This document shows, one piece after another, positions 15,423 through 24,189 of a stretch of 64,000 nt of DNA. The DNA comes from Micropruina sonneratiae. GTDB taxonomy: Bacteria > Actinomycetota > Actinomycetes > Propionibacteriales > Propionibacteriaceae. The translations under genes were made by a program, and so were the position numbers. The notes beneath the pieces are model-generated. The model was given only the letters and a program-made list of their open reading frames with translations, did not search any database and was not told the DNA's origin. The stretch covers positions 186,001 through 250,000 of the forward strand of contig NZ_JAPDHX010000005.1 in the NCBI RefSeq assembly GCF_025972045.1, read 5' to 3'. How positions within the stretch are numbered: position 1 is the first letter of the stretch; each line of letters opens with the position of its first letter.

Positions 15423-16817
15423 ATGAAGGTTCTGGTTACCGGCGCCTCCGGCTACATCGGCTCGCACCTGGTGCCGCGGCTGCTCGAGGCCGGCCACGAG
15501 GTGGCCGTGCTGTCGCGCAATCCCGACCGGTTGCCCGACGCCTGGCGCGACCGGGTCGAGGTGCGCCGCGGGGACGCCGCGTCGGCGTCCGACCTGGCCG
15601 AGGCGCTGGCGGGGGTCGAGGTCGCCTACTATCTGCTGCACTCGATGGACGGGCACGGAGACTTCGTCGCCCGGGACCGGGAACTGGCGACGGGCTTCGC
15701 CCGGGCCGCACGGAACGCGGGCGTGGGCCGGCTGGTGTACCTGTCCGGGCTGCACCCCGACGGCGAGCTGTCGGAGCACCTGGCCTCGCGGGTCGAGGTG
15801 GGCGAGATCCTGCTCGGCTCGGGGGTGCCGACGGCCGTGCTGCAGGCCGGGGTGGTGCTGGGCGCGGGTTCGGCATCATTCGACATGCTGCGGCACCTGA
15901 CCGAGCGGTTGCCGGCGATGGTGGCGCCGAAGTGGTTGGACAACTCGATCCAGCCGATCGCGATCACCGACGTACTGCACTTCCTGCTCGCCGCCGCCAC
16001 CCTGCCGGCCGAGGTGAACCGCAGCTTCGACCTGGGCGGGCCCGACGTGCTCACCTACCGGCAAATGATGAAGCGCTACGCCGAGCTCGCCGGCCTGTTC
16101 CCGCGCGCGATCCTGACCGTGCCGGTGCTGACCCCGAAGCTGGCCAGCCACTGGGTGGGGCTGGTCACCCCGATCCCGTCGGGCATCGCCCGGCCGCTGG
16201 TGGGTTCGCTGATGCACGACGCGGTGCGGCGCGAGTTCGACGCCGAGGAACTGCTGGGCGAACCCGACGGCGGCGCGACGGGCTTCGACGATGCGATCAC
16301 CGCGGCGCTGGACGACGTGGACCCGACGCTGTGGGGGCGCACGCTCGCCGCGGTCGGGGCCGGCGTGGCCGGCACCGCCGTGGCCGGCGGCCTGCTCACC
16401 GACCCGACCAGCCACTGGTACCGGCGGCTGCGCAAGCCGCCGATCCAGCCGCCCGCCGCGGTGTTCGCACCGGTCTGGACGACCCTGTACGGGCTGATCG
16501 CCGTGGCCGGCACCGCCACCGTCGCCGACGCCCGCGAGCGCGGCGACGAGGCGGAGGCCGAGGCGTTCGAGCGCGCCCTGGCGCTCAACCTGGCGCTGAA
16601 CGCCTCCTGGAGCGGGGTCTTCTTCCGGGCGCACTCCCCCGTCGCCGCTACGGTGACGGCGGCGGCGCTGGCCGCAAGCAGCGCCGACCTGACCCGGCGG
16701 GCGGCACGGCAGGGCGCCGGCAAGGCGATCGCCCTGGGTGCCTACACCGCCTGGTGCACGTTCGCCACCGTGCTCAGCGCCGCGATCGCAACGAAGAACC
16801 GCAGGCGTGGTCGCTGA
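15423..16817 (+). CDS. fusion of NAD(P)-binding epimerase-like domain and TspO/MBR membrane domain
   Basis: A 464-residue protein of two unrelated parts. Residues 1 to about 285 are a Rossmann NAD(P)-binding domain of the NmrA/epimerase type, beginning MKVLVTGASGYIGSHLVPRL and with VGRLVYLSGLHPDGELSEHL near residue 105. Residues about 330-460 fit TspO/MBR, the outer-membrane or peripheral benzodiazepine receptor family that binds tetrapyrroles: WYRRLRKPPIQPPAAVFAPV, WTTLYGLIAVAG, then helices with LALNLALNASWSGVFF. About five membrane helices are visible in this half. GGAG lies just before the ATG. The fusion suggests a membrane-tethered redox or porphyrin-linked enzyme, but the substrate is not evident. 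Confidence 0.85.
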   Translation: MKVLVTGASGYIGSHLVPRLLEAGHEVAVLSRNPDRLPDAWRDRVEVRRGDAASASDLAEALAGVEVAYYLLHSMDGHGDFVARDRELATGFARAARNAGVGRLVYLSGLHPDGELSEHLASRVEVGEILLGSGVPTAVLQAGVVLGAGSASFDMLRHLTERLPAMVAPKWLDNSIQPIAITDVLHFLLAAATLPAEVNRSFDLGGPDVLTYRQMMKRYAELAGLFPRAILTVPVLTPKLASHWVGLVTPIPSGIARPLVGSLMHDAVRREFDAEELLGEPDGGATGFDDAITAALDDVDPTLWGRTLAAVGAGVAGTAVAGGLLTDPTSHWYRRLRKPPIQPPAAVFAPVWTTLYGLIAVAGTATVADARERGDEAEAEAFERALALNLALNASWSGVFFRAHSPVAATVTAAALAASSADLTRRAARQGAGKAIALGAYTAWCTFATVLSAAIATKNRRRGR

Positions 16818-16899
16818 GTTCTGAGATCCGGCCCCGCGTTGACCAGGTCACGGCGTGACCGGTCCGGGCCGGTCCGTGCAACGGGTGTGAACGCAGGGA

Positions 16900-16938
16900 C
16901 CGTCCCCACTTTCACGACGAACGGGAAGGTGGGGACGG
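16900..16938. terminator. long hairpin between two converging genes
   Basis: CCGTCCCCACTTTC (16900-16913) pairs with GAAGGTGGGGACGG (16925-16938) with one mismatch and an 11-base loop. It lies between the SDR-TspO gene and phoA, which converge, and would work as a bidirectional terminator. The GGGGACGG phrase recurs at 56054 and in altered form at 31922. Confidence 0.6.
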
Positions 16939-16959
16939 CCTGGACGGCTCGGCCAGCGG

Positions 16960-18384
16960 CTACGACTTCTTCTGGCCCAGCCCCAGAATCCGCCGGATCG
17001 TGGTGTTCAGGTCGGTCTGGTCGGTGAGCCCGGTGATGTTGGCGGCCCCCGGACCGTAGCCCGCGATCCGCAGTTGGGTGCCGGTGTGCTGCATCGACGA
17101 ACCCTTCTCCGAGGTGGCGTAGTTGATCGTCATAGGAGCATCGTCGGCGGTCAGCAGGTTCACCGTATAGCCGGGTGTGACCGAACCGGCCTCGACGATC
17201 TGGCTGGTGTGGGCGTGGTCGGCGGTGACGAACACCGAGGTGTTGCCGTCCTTGGCTGCGAAGTCGAGAGCCACCTTCACCGCCTCGTCCAGGTCGACGG
17301 TCTCACCGATCTGCCCGCAGGCGTTGGCGGCGTGGTCCTGCTTGTCGATGCTGGCCCCCTCGACCTGCAGGAAGAAGCCCGGCCCGTTGCGTTTGGTGTT
17401 CAACAGGCTGATCGCCTTGCTGGTCAGGTCGGCCAGCGTCGGCTGGTCGGCGGCCCGGTCGGGGTTGGCGGTGCAGCGCACCGGATCCTTCTTGCCGCCG
17501 TCGGACGTCGCCTCGGGACCCACCCAGCGCACCGGCAGGTTGCCGGAGGCGAAGAGGCCCAGCAGAGGCTTGTTCTGGTTGGCCTTCTTCACCTTGGCCA
17601 GTCCGGCAGCGTCGCTGACGATCTGGTAGCCGCGCTCGTAGGCCTGCTGCGTGAGGGTCTTGCCGGCGTACTCACCGGCGGTGGCGACCTCGTTGAAGGT
17701 CTTGGCACCGCCGCCCAGGGTGACGTCGGCGCGGGTGGCGATGATCTGCTCGGTGATCGAACCCGCGCCACCGTTCTCGATGGCGTTGGTCGGGCAGGTG
17801 GTCAACGTGACGGCGGGCCCGTAGCAGGAGCGTGCGGTCACGTGCGCGGCCTGAACGGCGGGGGTGGCGTCCTGGATCTCGGCGGTGGTGACGTTGCCGG
17901 TGCGAAGGCCCTTCTGCTTCGCCAGTTCGAGCAGTGAGGCCCGCGACCTGCCGTTGACGTCGACCGAGATGGCACCGTCGTAGGACTTGAAGCCGGTCGC
18001 CCAGGCCGTGCCGGTGGCGGCCGAGTCTGGGTCGTAGTCGGGCTTCTTGGTGGTCTTGTTCAGCGAGTAGGTGGTGTACTGCCCGGTCAGCGGCAGCGCG
18101 TCGATGCCGGCGAACCGTCCGGCGGCACCCTTGTAGTAGTTGCGGGCGATCGTGATCTCGGAGTCACCCATGCCGTCGCCGACCAGCAGGATCACGTTGC
18201 GGGCCTTGCCGCCGATCACCGACTGCCGAACCTCCTTGGTCTTGTCGCCGTCGTTGCGGTTGGCGCCATGCAGCACGGTGAGGTCGGGTGCGGTGGCGGC
18301 GACGGACGCGATGGTGCCGGTGGCCGCGGTGAGCGCCAGAGCGGCCACACCGGCCCGCACGACGCGCTTCGATGGGTTCCTCAT
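16960..18384 (-). CDS. phoA: secreted alkaline phosphatase
   Basis: A 474-residue exported phosphomonoesterase of the classical PhoA family, which frees phosphate from organic esters outside the membrane. The N-terminus carries a signal peptide ([20 protein letters not shown], then ASVAA). Active-site elements: [14 protein letters not shown] for metal binding, [19 protein letters not shown] with the phosphorylated Ser, [29 protein letters not shown], and [10 protein letters not shown] with the last His ligand. Four cysteines could form the two disulphides. GGAAGG stands before the ATG chosen at the signal peptide. I found no clear Pho box upstream. Confidence 0.94.
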   Translation of the reverse strand: MRNPSKRVVRAGVAALALTAATGTIASVAATAPDLTVLHGANRNDGDKTKEVRQSVIGGKARNVILLVGDGMGDSEITIARNYYKGAAGRFAGIDALPLTGQYTTYSLNKTTKKPDYDPDSAATGTAWATGFKSYDGAISVDVNGRSRASLLELAKQKGLRTGNVTTAEIQDATPAVQAAHVTARSCYGPAVTLTTCPTNAIENGGAGSITEQIIATRADVTLGGGAKTFNEVATAGEYAGKTLTQQAYERGYQIVSDAAGLAKVKKANQNKPLLGLFASGNLPVRWVGPEATSDGGKKDPVRCTANPDRAADQPTLADLTSKAISLLNTKRNGPGFFLQVEGASIDKQDHAANACGQIGETVDLDEAVKVALDFAAKDGNTSVFVTADHAHTSQIVEAGSVTPGYTVNLLTADDAPMTINYATSEKGSSMQHTGTQLRIAGYGPGAANITGLTDQTDLNTTIRRILGLGQKKS

Positions 18385-18471
18385 GGGGATCCTTCCTGGG
18401 TTGTCGGACAGCCGGAGTCCAACAGCACCCAGCAACGCCACGGCGACTCTCGGGTGACGCTCAGGAGACGA

Positions 18472-19674
18472 TCAGGTGGCGGTACCGACCTGCAGCCGGA
18501 AACCGCGGAGGGTGTAGCCGGCGATCAGCTCGTCCCAGCCGATCGTCGGCTCGCTGACGACCCGGACGCCGTGGGCCAGCAGCCTGCGCAGCAGCACGTC
18601 CGCCTCGAGGATCGCCAGCGGCTGGCCGGGGCAGCGGTGGGCGCCGTCGCCGAAACTGAGCACCGCGTCGTTCACGCCCGCCGGCAGGGGACGCCCCGGG
18701 CACACCTCCAGCGGGTGGTCGCCGACGGTGGCGGGATCGGCGTTGGCGGGCAGGATGCACAGGTCGATCAGGTCGCCCGGTGCGGGGGTATGCGTGGTGC
18801 GCTCGGTCGATCCTGTCGAGCTCTCGGTGAACGTGAACGGCTGTCGAACCCGCCGGTACAGGTGCCCGACCACCGGTTCGAGCCGGATGATCTCGTTGAG
18901 GATGGCGTGCCGTTCCGGCTGCCCGGCCACCAGGTACCGGGCCCGGAGAGCCTCGTCGCCGACCAGGTGCCAGGCCGCCATCGCGATGAACTCGCGAGTG
19001 GTGACCATGCCGGCGGTGCCGTAGGTGACGCACTCCACGAGAATGTCGGCGTCGGTGTAGCCCTGCCCGATGAGGTGGCTGATCACGTCCTGGCCGGGGG
19101 TTCTGCGCCGCACCCGGATCGCCGGACGGACGTCGGCCAGATACAGCCGCAGCACGGGGAGCAACCCGCGCCAGGCCGCCAGCGCCCACTGCCGCGGCGT
19201 CCGGCCCAGATCGGCGCGGGTGATGTCGAAGGGTGGCTGGTTGAAGAACGACTCCAGCCGGCGCGCCATCGCCGGCACGCTCGACTCGGTGAGGCCCACC
19301 GCCTGCGCGGTCACCTCGACGGTGTACAGCAGCGCCAGTTCGTCCAGCACCACCTCACTGCCGGACGCCGCGAGCAGCCGGTCGGCGCATTGCTCCATCA
19401 GCGCCAGGTAGCGTTCGGCGACGACCTTCGGGGCGAAGAACCGTCCCACGGCGGAGCGCTGCTCGTCGTGCAGCGGGCCGTCGGAGATCAGGATCGGGTG
19501 GTGCTTCAGGAACCCCTTCGGGATCCATTCGGCGGTGAACCCGGCCTGGGTCGTCGCGCGCCGCTCCCGCAGCACCTGCCGGGCCGCGGACGCAGACCGA
19601 ACCCGCCAGACGTGCCCCGTCCGTTCGACGGGTGGGACGTCCGGTTCGCCGGCGCGGACGGCGCGACGGGTCAT
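18472..19674 (-). CDS. cytochrome P450
   Basis: A 400-residue soluble haem monooxygenase. The haem-ligand loop is VLSFGDGAHRCPGQPLAILE, where Cys is the thiolate; the ExxR salt bridge is in ILNEIIRLEPVVGHLYRRVR; and the I-helix oxygen site reads ECVTYGTAGMVTTREF, in which the usual Gly-x-Asp-Thr is replaced by GTAGMVTT. That replacement of the acid-alcohol pair is unusual and may reflect an uncommon chemistry. The ATG overlaps the VOC gene stop (ATGA), so both are one operon. No ferredoxin or ferredoxin reductase lies nearby. Substrate unknown. Confidence 0.9.
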   Translation of the reverse strand: MTRRAVRAGEPDVPPVERTGHVWRVRSASAARQVLRERRATTQAGFTAEWIPKGFLKHHPILISDGPLHDEQRSAVGRFFAPKVVAERYLALMEQCADRLLAASGSEVVLDELALLYTVEVTAQAVGLTESSVPAMARRLESFFNQPPFDITRADLGRTPRQWALAAWRGLLPVLRLYLADVRPAIRVRRRTPGQDVISHLIGQGYTDADILVECVTYGTAGMVTTREFIAMAAWHLVGDEALRARYLVAGQPERHAILNEIIRLEPVVGHLYRRVRQPFTFTESSTGSTERTTHTPAPGDLIDLCILPANADPATVGDHPLEVCPGRPLPAGVNDAVLSFGDGAHRCPGQPLAILEADVLLRRLLAHGVRVVSEPTIGWDELIAGYTLRGFRLQVGTAT

Positions 19675-20117
19675 GGCCGCCGGGCCGGCAGCGGCGGGTG
19701 TTCGGGCAGGTCGTGGGCGGTCGCGTGCGCCGGCTGGTACAGCATGATGTCGTCCGCCCCGGGCACCTGCAGCAGCACCGTCCTGCCGAAGCCCTGGTCG
19801 CGGGGCTCGGTGCTGAACGTCGCACCAAGGCCCGCGAGTTCGGCCATGGTGGCGTCGAGGTCGTCGCACATGAGGGTCAGTTCATGATGTCGAGGCGCAC
19901 TCCACTCGCCCTCGCGGGTCGGATGGACACCCAACTCGCTCGGACCGGAGCGGAAGATCAGCCACTCCGCCGGGTCGGTGCCGCCGGTGCCGACGCCGGT
20001 GCCGGCATCGCCCCGCTCGCCCTCGGAGACGAAGGGCCAGCGCAGCACCTCGGCGAGGAAACGCCGGGTCGCGGGCGGATCGTCGGAGTAGATCATGGCG
20101 TGCAAGGCACTGAGCAT
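19671..20117 (-). CDS. VOC (glyoxalase/bleomycin resistance) family protein
   Basis: A 148-residue protein with the two beta-alpha-beta-beta-beta halves of the vicinal oxygen chelate fold. It starts LSALHAMIYSDDPPATRRFL and ends its second half with GRTVLLQVPGADDIMLYQPA, where Glu or Asp usually completes the metal site; the first half offers the His in LHAMIY. EHR-type HHELTLMCDDLD is the middle strand. Roles in this family range from dioxygenase to antibiotic binding. It is translated just ahead of the P450, with overlapping codons, so it may handle the same compound. TAGCCT at 20124 gives a leaderless start. Confidence 0.78.
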   Translation of the reverse strand: MLSALHAMIYSDDPPATRRFLAEVLRWPFVSEGERGDAGTGVGTGGTDPAEWLIFRSGPSELGVHPTREGEWSAPRHHELTLMCDDLDATMAELAGLGATFSTEPRDQGFGRTVLLQVPGADDIMLYQPAHATAHDLPEHPPLPARRP

Positions 20118-20123
20118 GCGGAC

Positions 20124-20129
20124 AGGCTA
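20124..20129 (-). promoter_or_regulatory. probable -10 hexamer TAGCCT of a leaderless transcript
   Basis: On the minus strand TAGCCT, six bases, then the ATG of the VOC gene at 20117. It would drive the VOC-P450 pair. Confidence 0.55.
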
Positions 20130-20253
20130 GTCGCGCCCGACGACAGCCAGGCACCCACGGACCGGACACAGTTTCCGCATGAACACGTCACAGGAACGCA
20201 GATCGGGTGGAGGATGACATCACCAGTTCCTCCCCCCGGAAGGTTCTTCGACA

Positions 20254-22692
20254 ATGAGCGTCGATACCCGCCCCGCCCTCCCCACCTACACCGACGACGA
20301 AGAAGCACTGATCGTCCGTAACCAGCACGGCACCCCGGTCTCCCTGCGCCCCCACGGCAGGTGGACGCCGGTGAAGATCGCCATCTGGGTGGTCGTCTCG
20401 CTGCTCGGCGCCACGGCCTGGACCATGCTGGCCATCGTCCGCGGCGAGCAGGTGAACACGATCTGGTTCGTCATCGCCGCCGTCTGCACCTACATGATCG
20501 GCTACCGCTTCTACGCGCTGTTCGTGCAGCGCACGGTGATGCGTCCGGACGACACCAACGCCACCCCGTCCGAACGGATCAACAACGGCACCGATTTCGA
20601 CCCGACCCACCGCGTGGTGCTGTACGGCCACCACTTCGCCGCGATCGCCGGCGCCGGACCACTGGTCGGGCCCGTGCTGGCCGCACAGATGGGTTACCTG
20701 CCCGGCACTATGTGGATCATCTTCGGCGTGATCATCGCCGGCGGCGTCCAGGACATGCTGGTGCTGTTCTACTCGATGCGGCGCGGCGGCCGCTCGCTCG
20801 GCCAGATGGCCCGCGACGAGATCGGCCCGGTCGGCGGCACCATCGCTCTGGTCGTGGTCTTCGCGATGTTGATGATCGTGCTGGCGGTGCTGGCGATGGT
20901 CTGCGTCAACGCCCTGGCCGAGAGCCCGTGGGGTGTCTTCGCCGTCGGTTGCACGATCCCGATCGCGCTCGTCATGGGGGTGTGGCTGCGGTTCGTCCAG
21001 CCCGGCAAGATCACCCAGGTCTCGGTCGTCGGTTTCGTGCTGCTGATCGGCGCCATCGTGGGCGGCCGCTGGGTGGCTGAGAGCCCGCTGGGCGAGTACC
21101 TGCACCTGTCTCCCACCGCGCTGGTGTGGGCGATGGTCATCTACGGCTTCTTCGCCGCGGTGCTGCCGGTCTGGCTGCTGCTGACCCCGCGCGACTACCT
21201 GTCCACGTTCATGAAGGTCGGCACCATCGTGGTGCTGGCGTTGGGCATCCTGCTGGTGCGGCCGATCGCCCAGATGCCGGCCTTCACCAACTTCGCCTTC
21301 AACACCGCCGGACCGGTCTTCGCCGGCGCGCTGTTCCCCTTCCTGTTCATCACGATCGCCTGCGGTGCACTGTCGGGCATGCACGCGATGGTGTCGTCAG
21401 GCACCACGCCGAAGATGATCCAGAAGGAATCCCAGTCCCGCTTCATCGGCTACGGCGGCATGCTGATGGAGTCGTTCGTGGCCGTCGCCGCCCTGTGCGC
21501 GGCGGTCAGCCTCAACCAGGGCGTCTACTTCGCGATGAACATGTCGACCGCGTCGATCAACGCCGCCGCCGGCACCTCGATCAGCGCCACCTCCACCGGC
21601 GCCGAGAAGGCCGAGGCGGCAACCGCCGCCGTGGAGAAGCTGGCGGTCAACCCCGACGGCACCCCGGTGACCGTCGAGTGGCGGGTGACCGAGCCCAACG
21701 GCCAGGAGCGGGTGGTGACCGGCGCCGACGCTCTCGAGGAGGTCGCCGCCGACGTCGGTGAGGCGTCCGTGGTGTCACGCACCGGCGGCGCCCCCACCCT
21801 GGCGGTCGGCATGGCCGAGATCCTGCACCGCGTCCCGATCATCGGCGGCACCGGCATGATGGGCTTCTGGTACCACTTCGCGATCATGTTCGAAGCCCTG
21901 TTCATCCTGTCCGCGGTGGACGCCGTGACCAGGGTGGCGCGTTTCCAGCTCTCGGACGCCATCGGCAACTGGGTGCCGAAGTTCGCCAACCCGTCGTGGC
22001 GGATCGGTTCATGGATCAGCACCGCCGTCGTGGTGGCGGCCTGGGGTTCGCTGCTGCTGATGGGCGTCACCGACCCGCGCGGCGGCATCCAGACCCTGTA
22101 CCCGCTGTTCGGCATCGCCAACCAGTTGATCGCCGCCGTCGCGTTGACGGTGGTGACGGTGATGGTCGTCCGAAAGGGCTACCTGAAGTGGGTGTGGATC
22201 CCGCTGGTGCCACTGGCCATCGACGTGGCCACGACGTTCACGGCGTCCTGGCAGAAGATCTTCTCCTCCGACCCGGCGCTCGGCTACTGGAAGCAGTACG
22301 CCGACGCCCAGGCGAAGATCGCCTCCGGCAGCCTGGACGCCGGCAACCTGGCGATCCAGCAGGCGGTGGCCCGCAACACGTTCATCCAGGGCACGCTGTC
22401 GGTGCTGTTCGTCGGCGCCGTGGCCGTCGTGCTCGTGATGGCCGCGCTGCGCATCCGGCGCACGATCACTTCGGGCGACTTCACCTCGTCGGAAGACCGC
22501 AGGGTCGAGTCGAACTACTTCGCCCCCACCCACCTGATCGCGACGCCGCTGGAACGCAAGGTCGAGGCCGAGTACGCGGTCGTCGGCGACCCGGCGCTGC
22601 TGGCCGGGCACAGCACGCGTGCGGTCAGGGCGGGACACGGCGCCGACGCCGCGGACACGCACTTCGGCGACGACGGGACCAGCTCGTCATGA
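20254..22692 (+). CDS. cstA: carbon starvation protein CstA (peptide/pyruvate transporter family)
   Basis: An 812-residue inner-membrane transporter with about 16 hydrophobic segments. The family imports peptides or pyruvate, typically under carbon limitation. Signatures include GHHFAAIAGAGPLVGPVLAA near residue 130, GVQDMLVLFYSMRRGGRSLG near 165, ACGALSGMHAMVSSGTTPKM near 368 and MMGFWYHFAIMFEALFILSA near 535. A soluble, charged insert at about 440-520 (TGAEKAEAATAAVEKLAVNP onward) lies between membrane segments and makes it longer than the 701-residue E. coli protein. GGAAGG stands ten bases before the ATG. The start of its small partner overlaps the stop. Confidence 0.95.
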   Translation: MSVDTRPALPTYTDDEEALIVRNQHGTPVSLRPHGRWTPVKIAIWVVVSLLGATAWTMLAIVRGEQVNTIWFVIAAVCTYMIGYRFYALFVQRTVMRPDDTNATPSERINNGTDFDPTHRVVLYGHHFAAIAGAGPLVGPVLAAQMGYLPGTMWIIFGVIIAGGVQDMLVLFYSMRRGGRSLGQMARDEIGPVGGTIALVVVFAMLMIVLAVLAMVCVNALAESPWGVFAVGCTIPIALVMGVWLRFVQPGKITQVSVVGFVLLIGAIVGGRWVAESPLGEYLHLSPTALVWAMVIYGFFAAVLPVWLLLTPRDYLSTFMKVGTIVVLALGILLVRPIAQMPAFTNFAFNTAGPVFAGALFPFLFITIACGALSGMHAMVSSGTTPKMIQKESQSRFIGYGGMLMESFVAVAALCAAVSLNQGVYFAMNMSTASINAAAGTSISATSTGAEKAEAATAAVEKLAVNPDGTPVTVEWRVTEPNGQERVVTGADALEEVAADVGEASVVSRTGGAPTLAVGMAEILHRVPIIGGTGMMGFWYHFAIMFEALFILSAVDAVTRVARFQLSDAIGNWVPKFANPSWRIGSWISTAVVVAAWGSLLLMGVTDPRGGIQTLYPLFGIANQLIAAVALTVVTVMVVRKGYLKWVWIPLVPLAIDVATTFTASWQKIFSSDPALGYWKQYADAQAKIASGSLDAGNLAIQQAVARNTFIQGTLSVLFVGAVAVVLVMAALRIRRTITSGDFTSSEDRRVESNYFAPTHLIATPLERKVEAEYAVVGDPALLAGHSTRAVRAGHGADAADTHFGDDGTSSS

Positions 22693-22883
22693 CCGAGCTG
22701 ATCGGCAACGGCTGGCGGTCGATGCGGGGCTTCGTGGCGGACCTGATGGGCGATTCGGCCTATGCCCGCTACGTGGCCCGGCACCGGCTGCAGCACCCCG
22801 ACCATCCGCCGCTGGACGAGCGCACCTGGTGGCGGCAGCGTTCGGACGCCGACGAGCGCCGCACCGGTCAGGGCTGCTGCTGA
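22689..22883 (+). CDS. YbdD/YjiX family small partner of CstA
   Basis: A 64-residue protein that overlaps the cstA stop by four bases. It matches YbdD/YjiX, the small soluble protein encoded after cstA or btsT in many bacteria and needed for full transport: DSAYARYVARHRLQHPDHPP then LDERTWWRQR, with the usual terminal cysteines (GQGCC). The position and the translational coupling make the assignment firm although the protein is short. Its 3' end overlaps the remnant on the other strand by 16 bases. Confidence 0.85.
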   Translation: MTELIGNGWRSMRGFVADLMGDSAYARYVARHRLQHPDHPPLDERTWWRQRSDADERRTGQGCC

Positions 22884-23240
22884 AGCGGCTTGAGGCGTCG
22901 CAGCAACACCGTGTGCAACGGCCCGGCCAGTACCAGCAGCCACATGCTGAGCAGGTTGACCGCGGGCAGCAGGGCGGCCAGCAGCGCGGCGAGGGTGAAC
23001 AGCAGGAACAGCAACAGCGAGCTCAAAGCCATCGTGCCGGCATACAGCGTGACGAGCAGCACGTCGTAGGCGCCGGTGTGTTCATTGACCAGGTCGAGAC
23101 CGCCGACCAGGGCTGTCGGGATCGGCAACCATCAGCGGCAGAATCAGCAGCGTCATCGCGATGGCGACGACCGCGTCGGTGAAGAACCGTCTCGCGGCCG
23201 GCCGCAGCCGGCCAGACGGGGGCGGGGTGGCGGGGAGGGG
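22868..23240 (-). pseudogene. frameshifted and shortened TMEM175/DUF1211-like channel gene
   Basis: Read leftward, the first piece gives ARRFFTDAVVAIAMTLLILP, the FSDAV-x-AIA-TLL signature of the first helix of TMEM175-type potassium channels. The frame then breaks after LMVADPDSPG. A second piece in another frame (LVGGLDLVNEHTGAYDVLLV and three more hydrophobic stretches, ending LLRRLKPLQQQP) supplies further helices. A normal protein has about 200 residues; here only about 120 codons remain. No good start codon is visible. It is read as a decayed gene, unless a sequence error caused the shift. Confidence 0.55.
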
Positions 23241-23251
23241 CGCGGCATGGG

Positions 23252-23257
23252 CAGACT
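23252..23257 (+). promoter_or_regulatory. probable -10 hexamer CAGACT of a leaderless transcript
   Basis: CAGACT, six bases (GGCGCC), then the ATG at 23264. No Shine-Dalgarno lies in the gap. Confidence 0.6.
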
Positions 23258-23263
23258 GGCGCC

Positions 23264-23593
23264 ATGATCACCATCACTGTGAAGTGGCCCGTCAAACCCG
23301 AGTACGCCGGGGAGTGGATCGAGATCTCCAAGGAGTTCACCGAGGCGACCCGAGCCGAGCCCGGTTGCCTGTGGTTCGACTGGTCCCGCAGCGTGGACGA
23401 CCCCAACGAGTTCGTGCTCATCGAGGCGTTCGCCGACGGCGACGCTGGTGGCCGGCACGTCAACTCCGACCACTTCGCCAAGGCGATGGCGAGCCTGGGC
23501 GAGTACGTTACCGCCCGGCCCAGGATCATCTCCTACGAGATCGATCAGGACGGCTGGAACGAACTGGGCGAGCTCCAGTTCGACGACGCCTGA
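23264..23593 (+). CDS. antibiotic biosynthesis monooxygenase (ABM) domain protein, YgiN-like
   Basis: A 109-residue ferredoxin-like dimeric barrel protein. MITITVKWPVKPEYAGEWIE, RAEPGCLWFDWSRSVDDPNE, FVLIEAFADGDAGGRHVNSD and HFAKAMASLGEYV follow the ABM pattern, with the conserved His of HVNSDHF that closes the pocket. Members are cofactor-free oxygenases, for example of quinols. The start fits a leaderless hexamer. It stands alone between two gene remnants, so its substrate cannot be inferred. Confidence 0.8.
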   Translation: MITITVKWPVKPEYAGEWIEISKEFTEATRAEPGCLWFDWSRSVDDPNEFVLIEAFADGDAGGRHVNSDHFAKAMASLGEYVTARPRIISYEIDQDGWNELGELQFDDA

Positions 23594-23613
23594 TCGCCCC
23601 GGCACACGCTCCC

Positions 23614-23784
23614 GTCCCGAACCTGCTCATCGCGTCGGTGACGGTGCCGTGCTCGGCGGCACCGGCATCGTCTCCACCCTGTTGGCCCTGTGGATCGCCA
23701 CGCTGTTCAGCGACGGGCAACCGCGAGGAGAATAAGCGGCTCGCCGCGGCGGTGACCAAGCGGTCCGGCAACCAGGGCGGCTGA
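23614..23784 (+). pseudogene. possible remnant of a small single-helix membrane protein
   Basis: A hydrophobic stretch, GGTGIVSTLLALWIATLFSD, is followed in that frame by a quick stop, while the next frame continues with REENKRLAAAVTKRSGNQGG. A one-base shift would join them into a small protein with one membrane helix and a basic tail. Neither part has a convincing start or ribosome site. It is listed as a probable decayed gene of unknown family. Confidence 0.25.
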
Positions 23785-23796
23785 GCGCGACCCGGG

Positions 23797-24162
23797 TCAG
23801 TCCTCCAGGTAGCCGTGCCGGCGCAGCACGTCGGTGACGAACTGCTGCAGGCGGGGCTTGGCGTCGGTGTTGGCATACGTCACGCTGACAGAGCCCTTGC
23901 CCCCGGCGGCCCCCCTGATCGCCTCGCGGGTCTCGGCGACCAGGTCGAAGTCGATGGCGTGCGCGACGAAGTGCGTCTTGGTCGCGGTGAACATCACGTA
24001 GCCCTTGAGGTAGCTGTCGGCGAACTTGAACATCGGCACCCCGCGGAACATCGTCAACGACAGTTGCGGCACCCGCCGTTCGACGAACGCCCAGAACTCC
24101 TGCAGCCAGGGGCGTCCGGCCTCAGGCACGTCGGCGAGGTACTGCTCGACACTGTCCGCCAT
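23797..24162 (-). CDS. DUF1801 family protein (YdhG/YobT-like)
   Basis: A 121-residue soluble protein. MADSVEQYLADVPEAGRPWL, LQEFWAFVERRVPQLSLTMF and KGYVMFTATKTHFVAHAID fit DUF1801, the family of Bacillus frataxin-like YdhG and related small proteins. The Bacillus member has been linked to iron handling, but most members are uncharacterised, and no iron box lies nearby here. CACAGT six bases before the ATG fits the leaderless pattern. It is the first of a run of leftward genes with ogt and ada-alkA upstream but separated by 27 bases and its own promoter. Confidence 0.75.
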   Translation of the reverse strand: MADSVEQYLADVPEAGRPWLQEFWAFVERRVPQLSLTMFRGVPMFKFADSYLKGYVMFTATKTHFVAHAIDFDLVAETREAIRGAAGGKGSVSVTYANTDAKPRLQQFVTDVLRRHGYLED

Positions 24163-24168
24163 GACCTC

Positions 24169-24174
24169 ACTGTG
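24169..24174 (-). promoter_or_regulatory. possible -10 hexamer CACAGT of a leaderless transcript
   Basis: On the minus strand CACAGT, six bases (GAGGTC), then the ATG of the DUF1801 gene. GAGG in the gap could also act as a weak ribosome site, so this one is less certain. Confidence 0.35.
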
Positions 24175-24189
24175 CCCTGCCGGCCCCGA

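Noticed and set aside
22689-22883. Selenoprotein at the C-terminal cysteines of the YbdD-like protein
   Set aside because: The codons are TGC TGC TGA with an ordinary stop; terminal cysteines are normal for this family.
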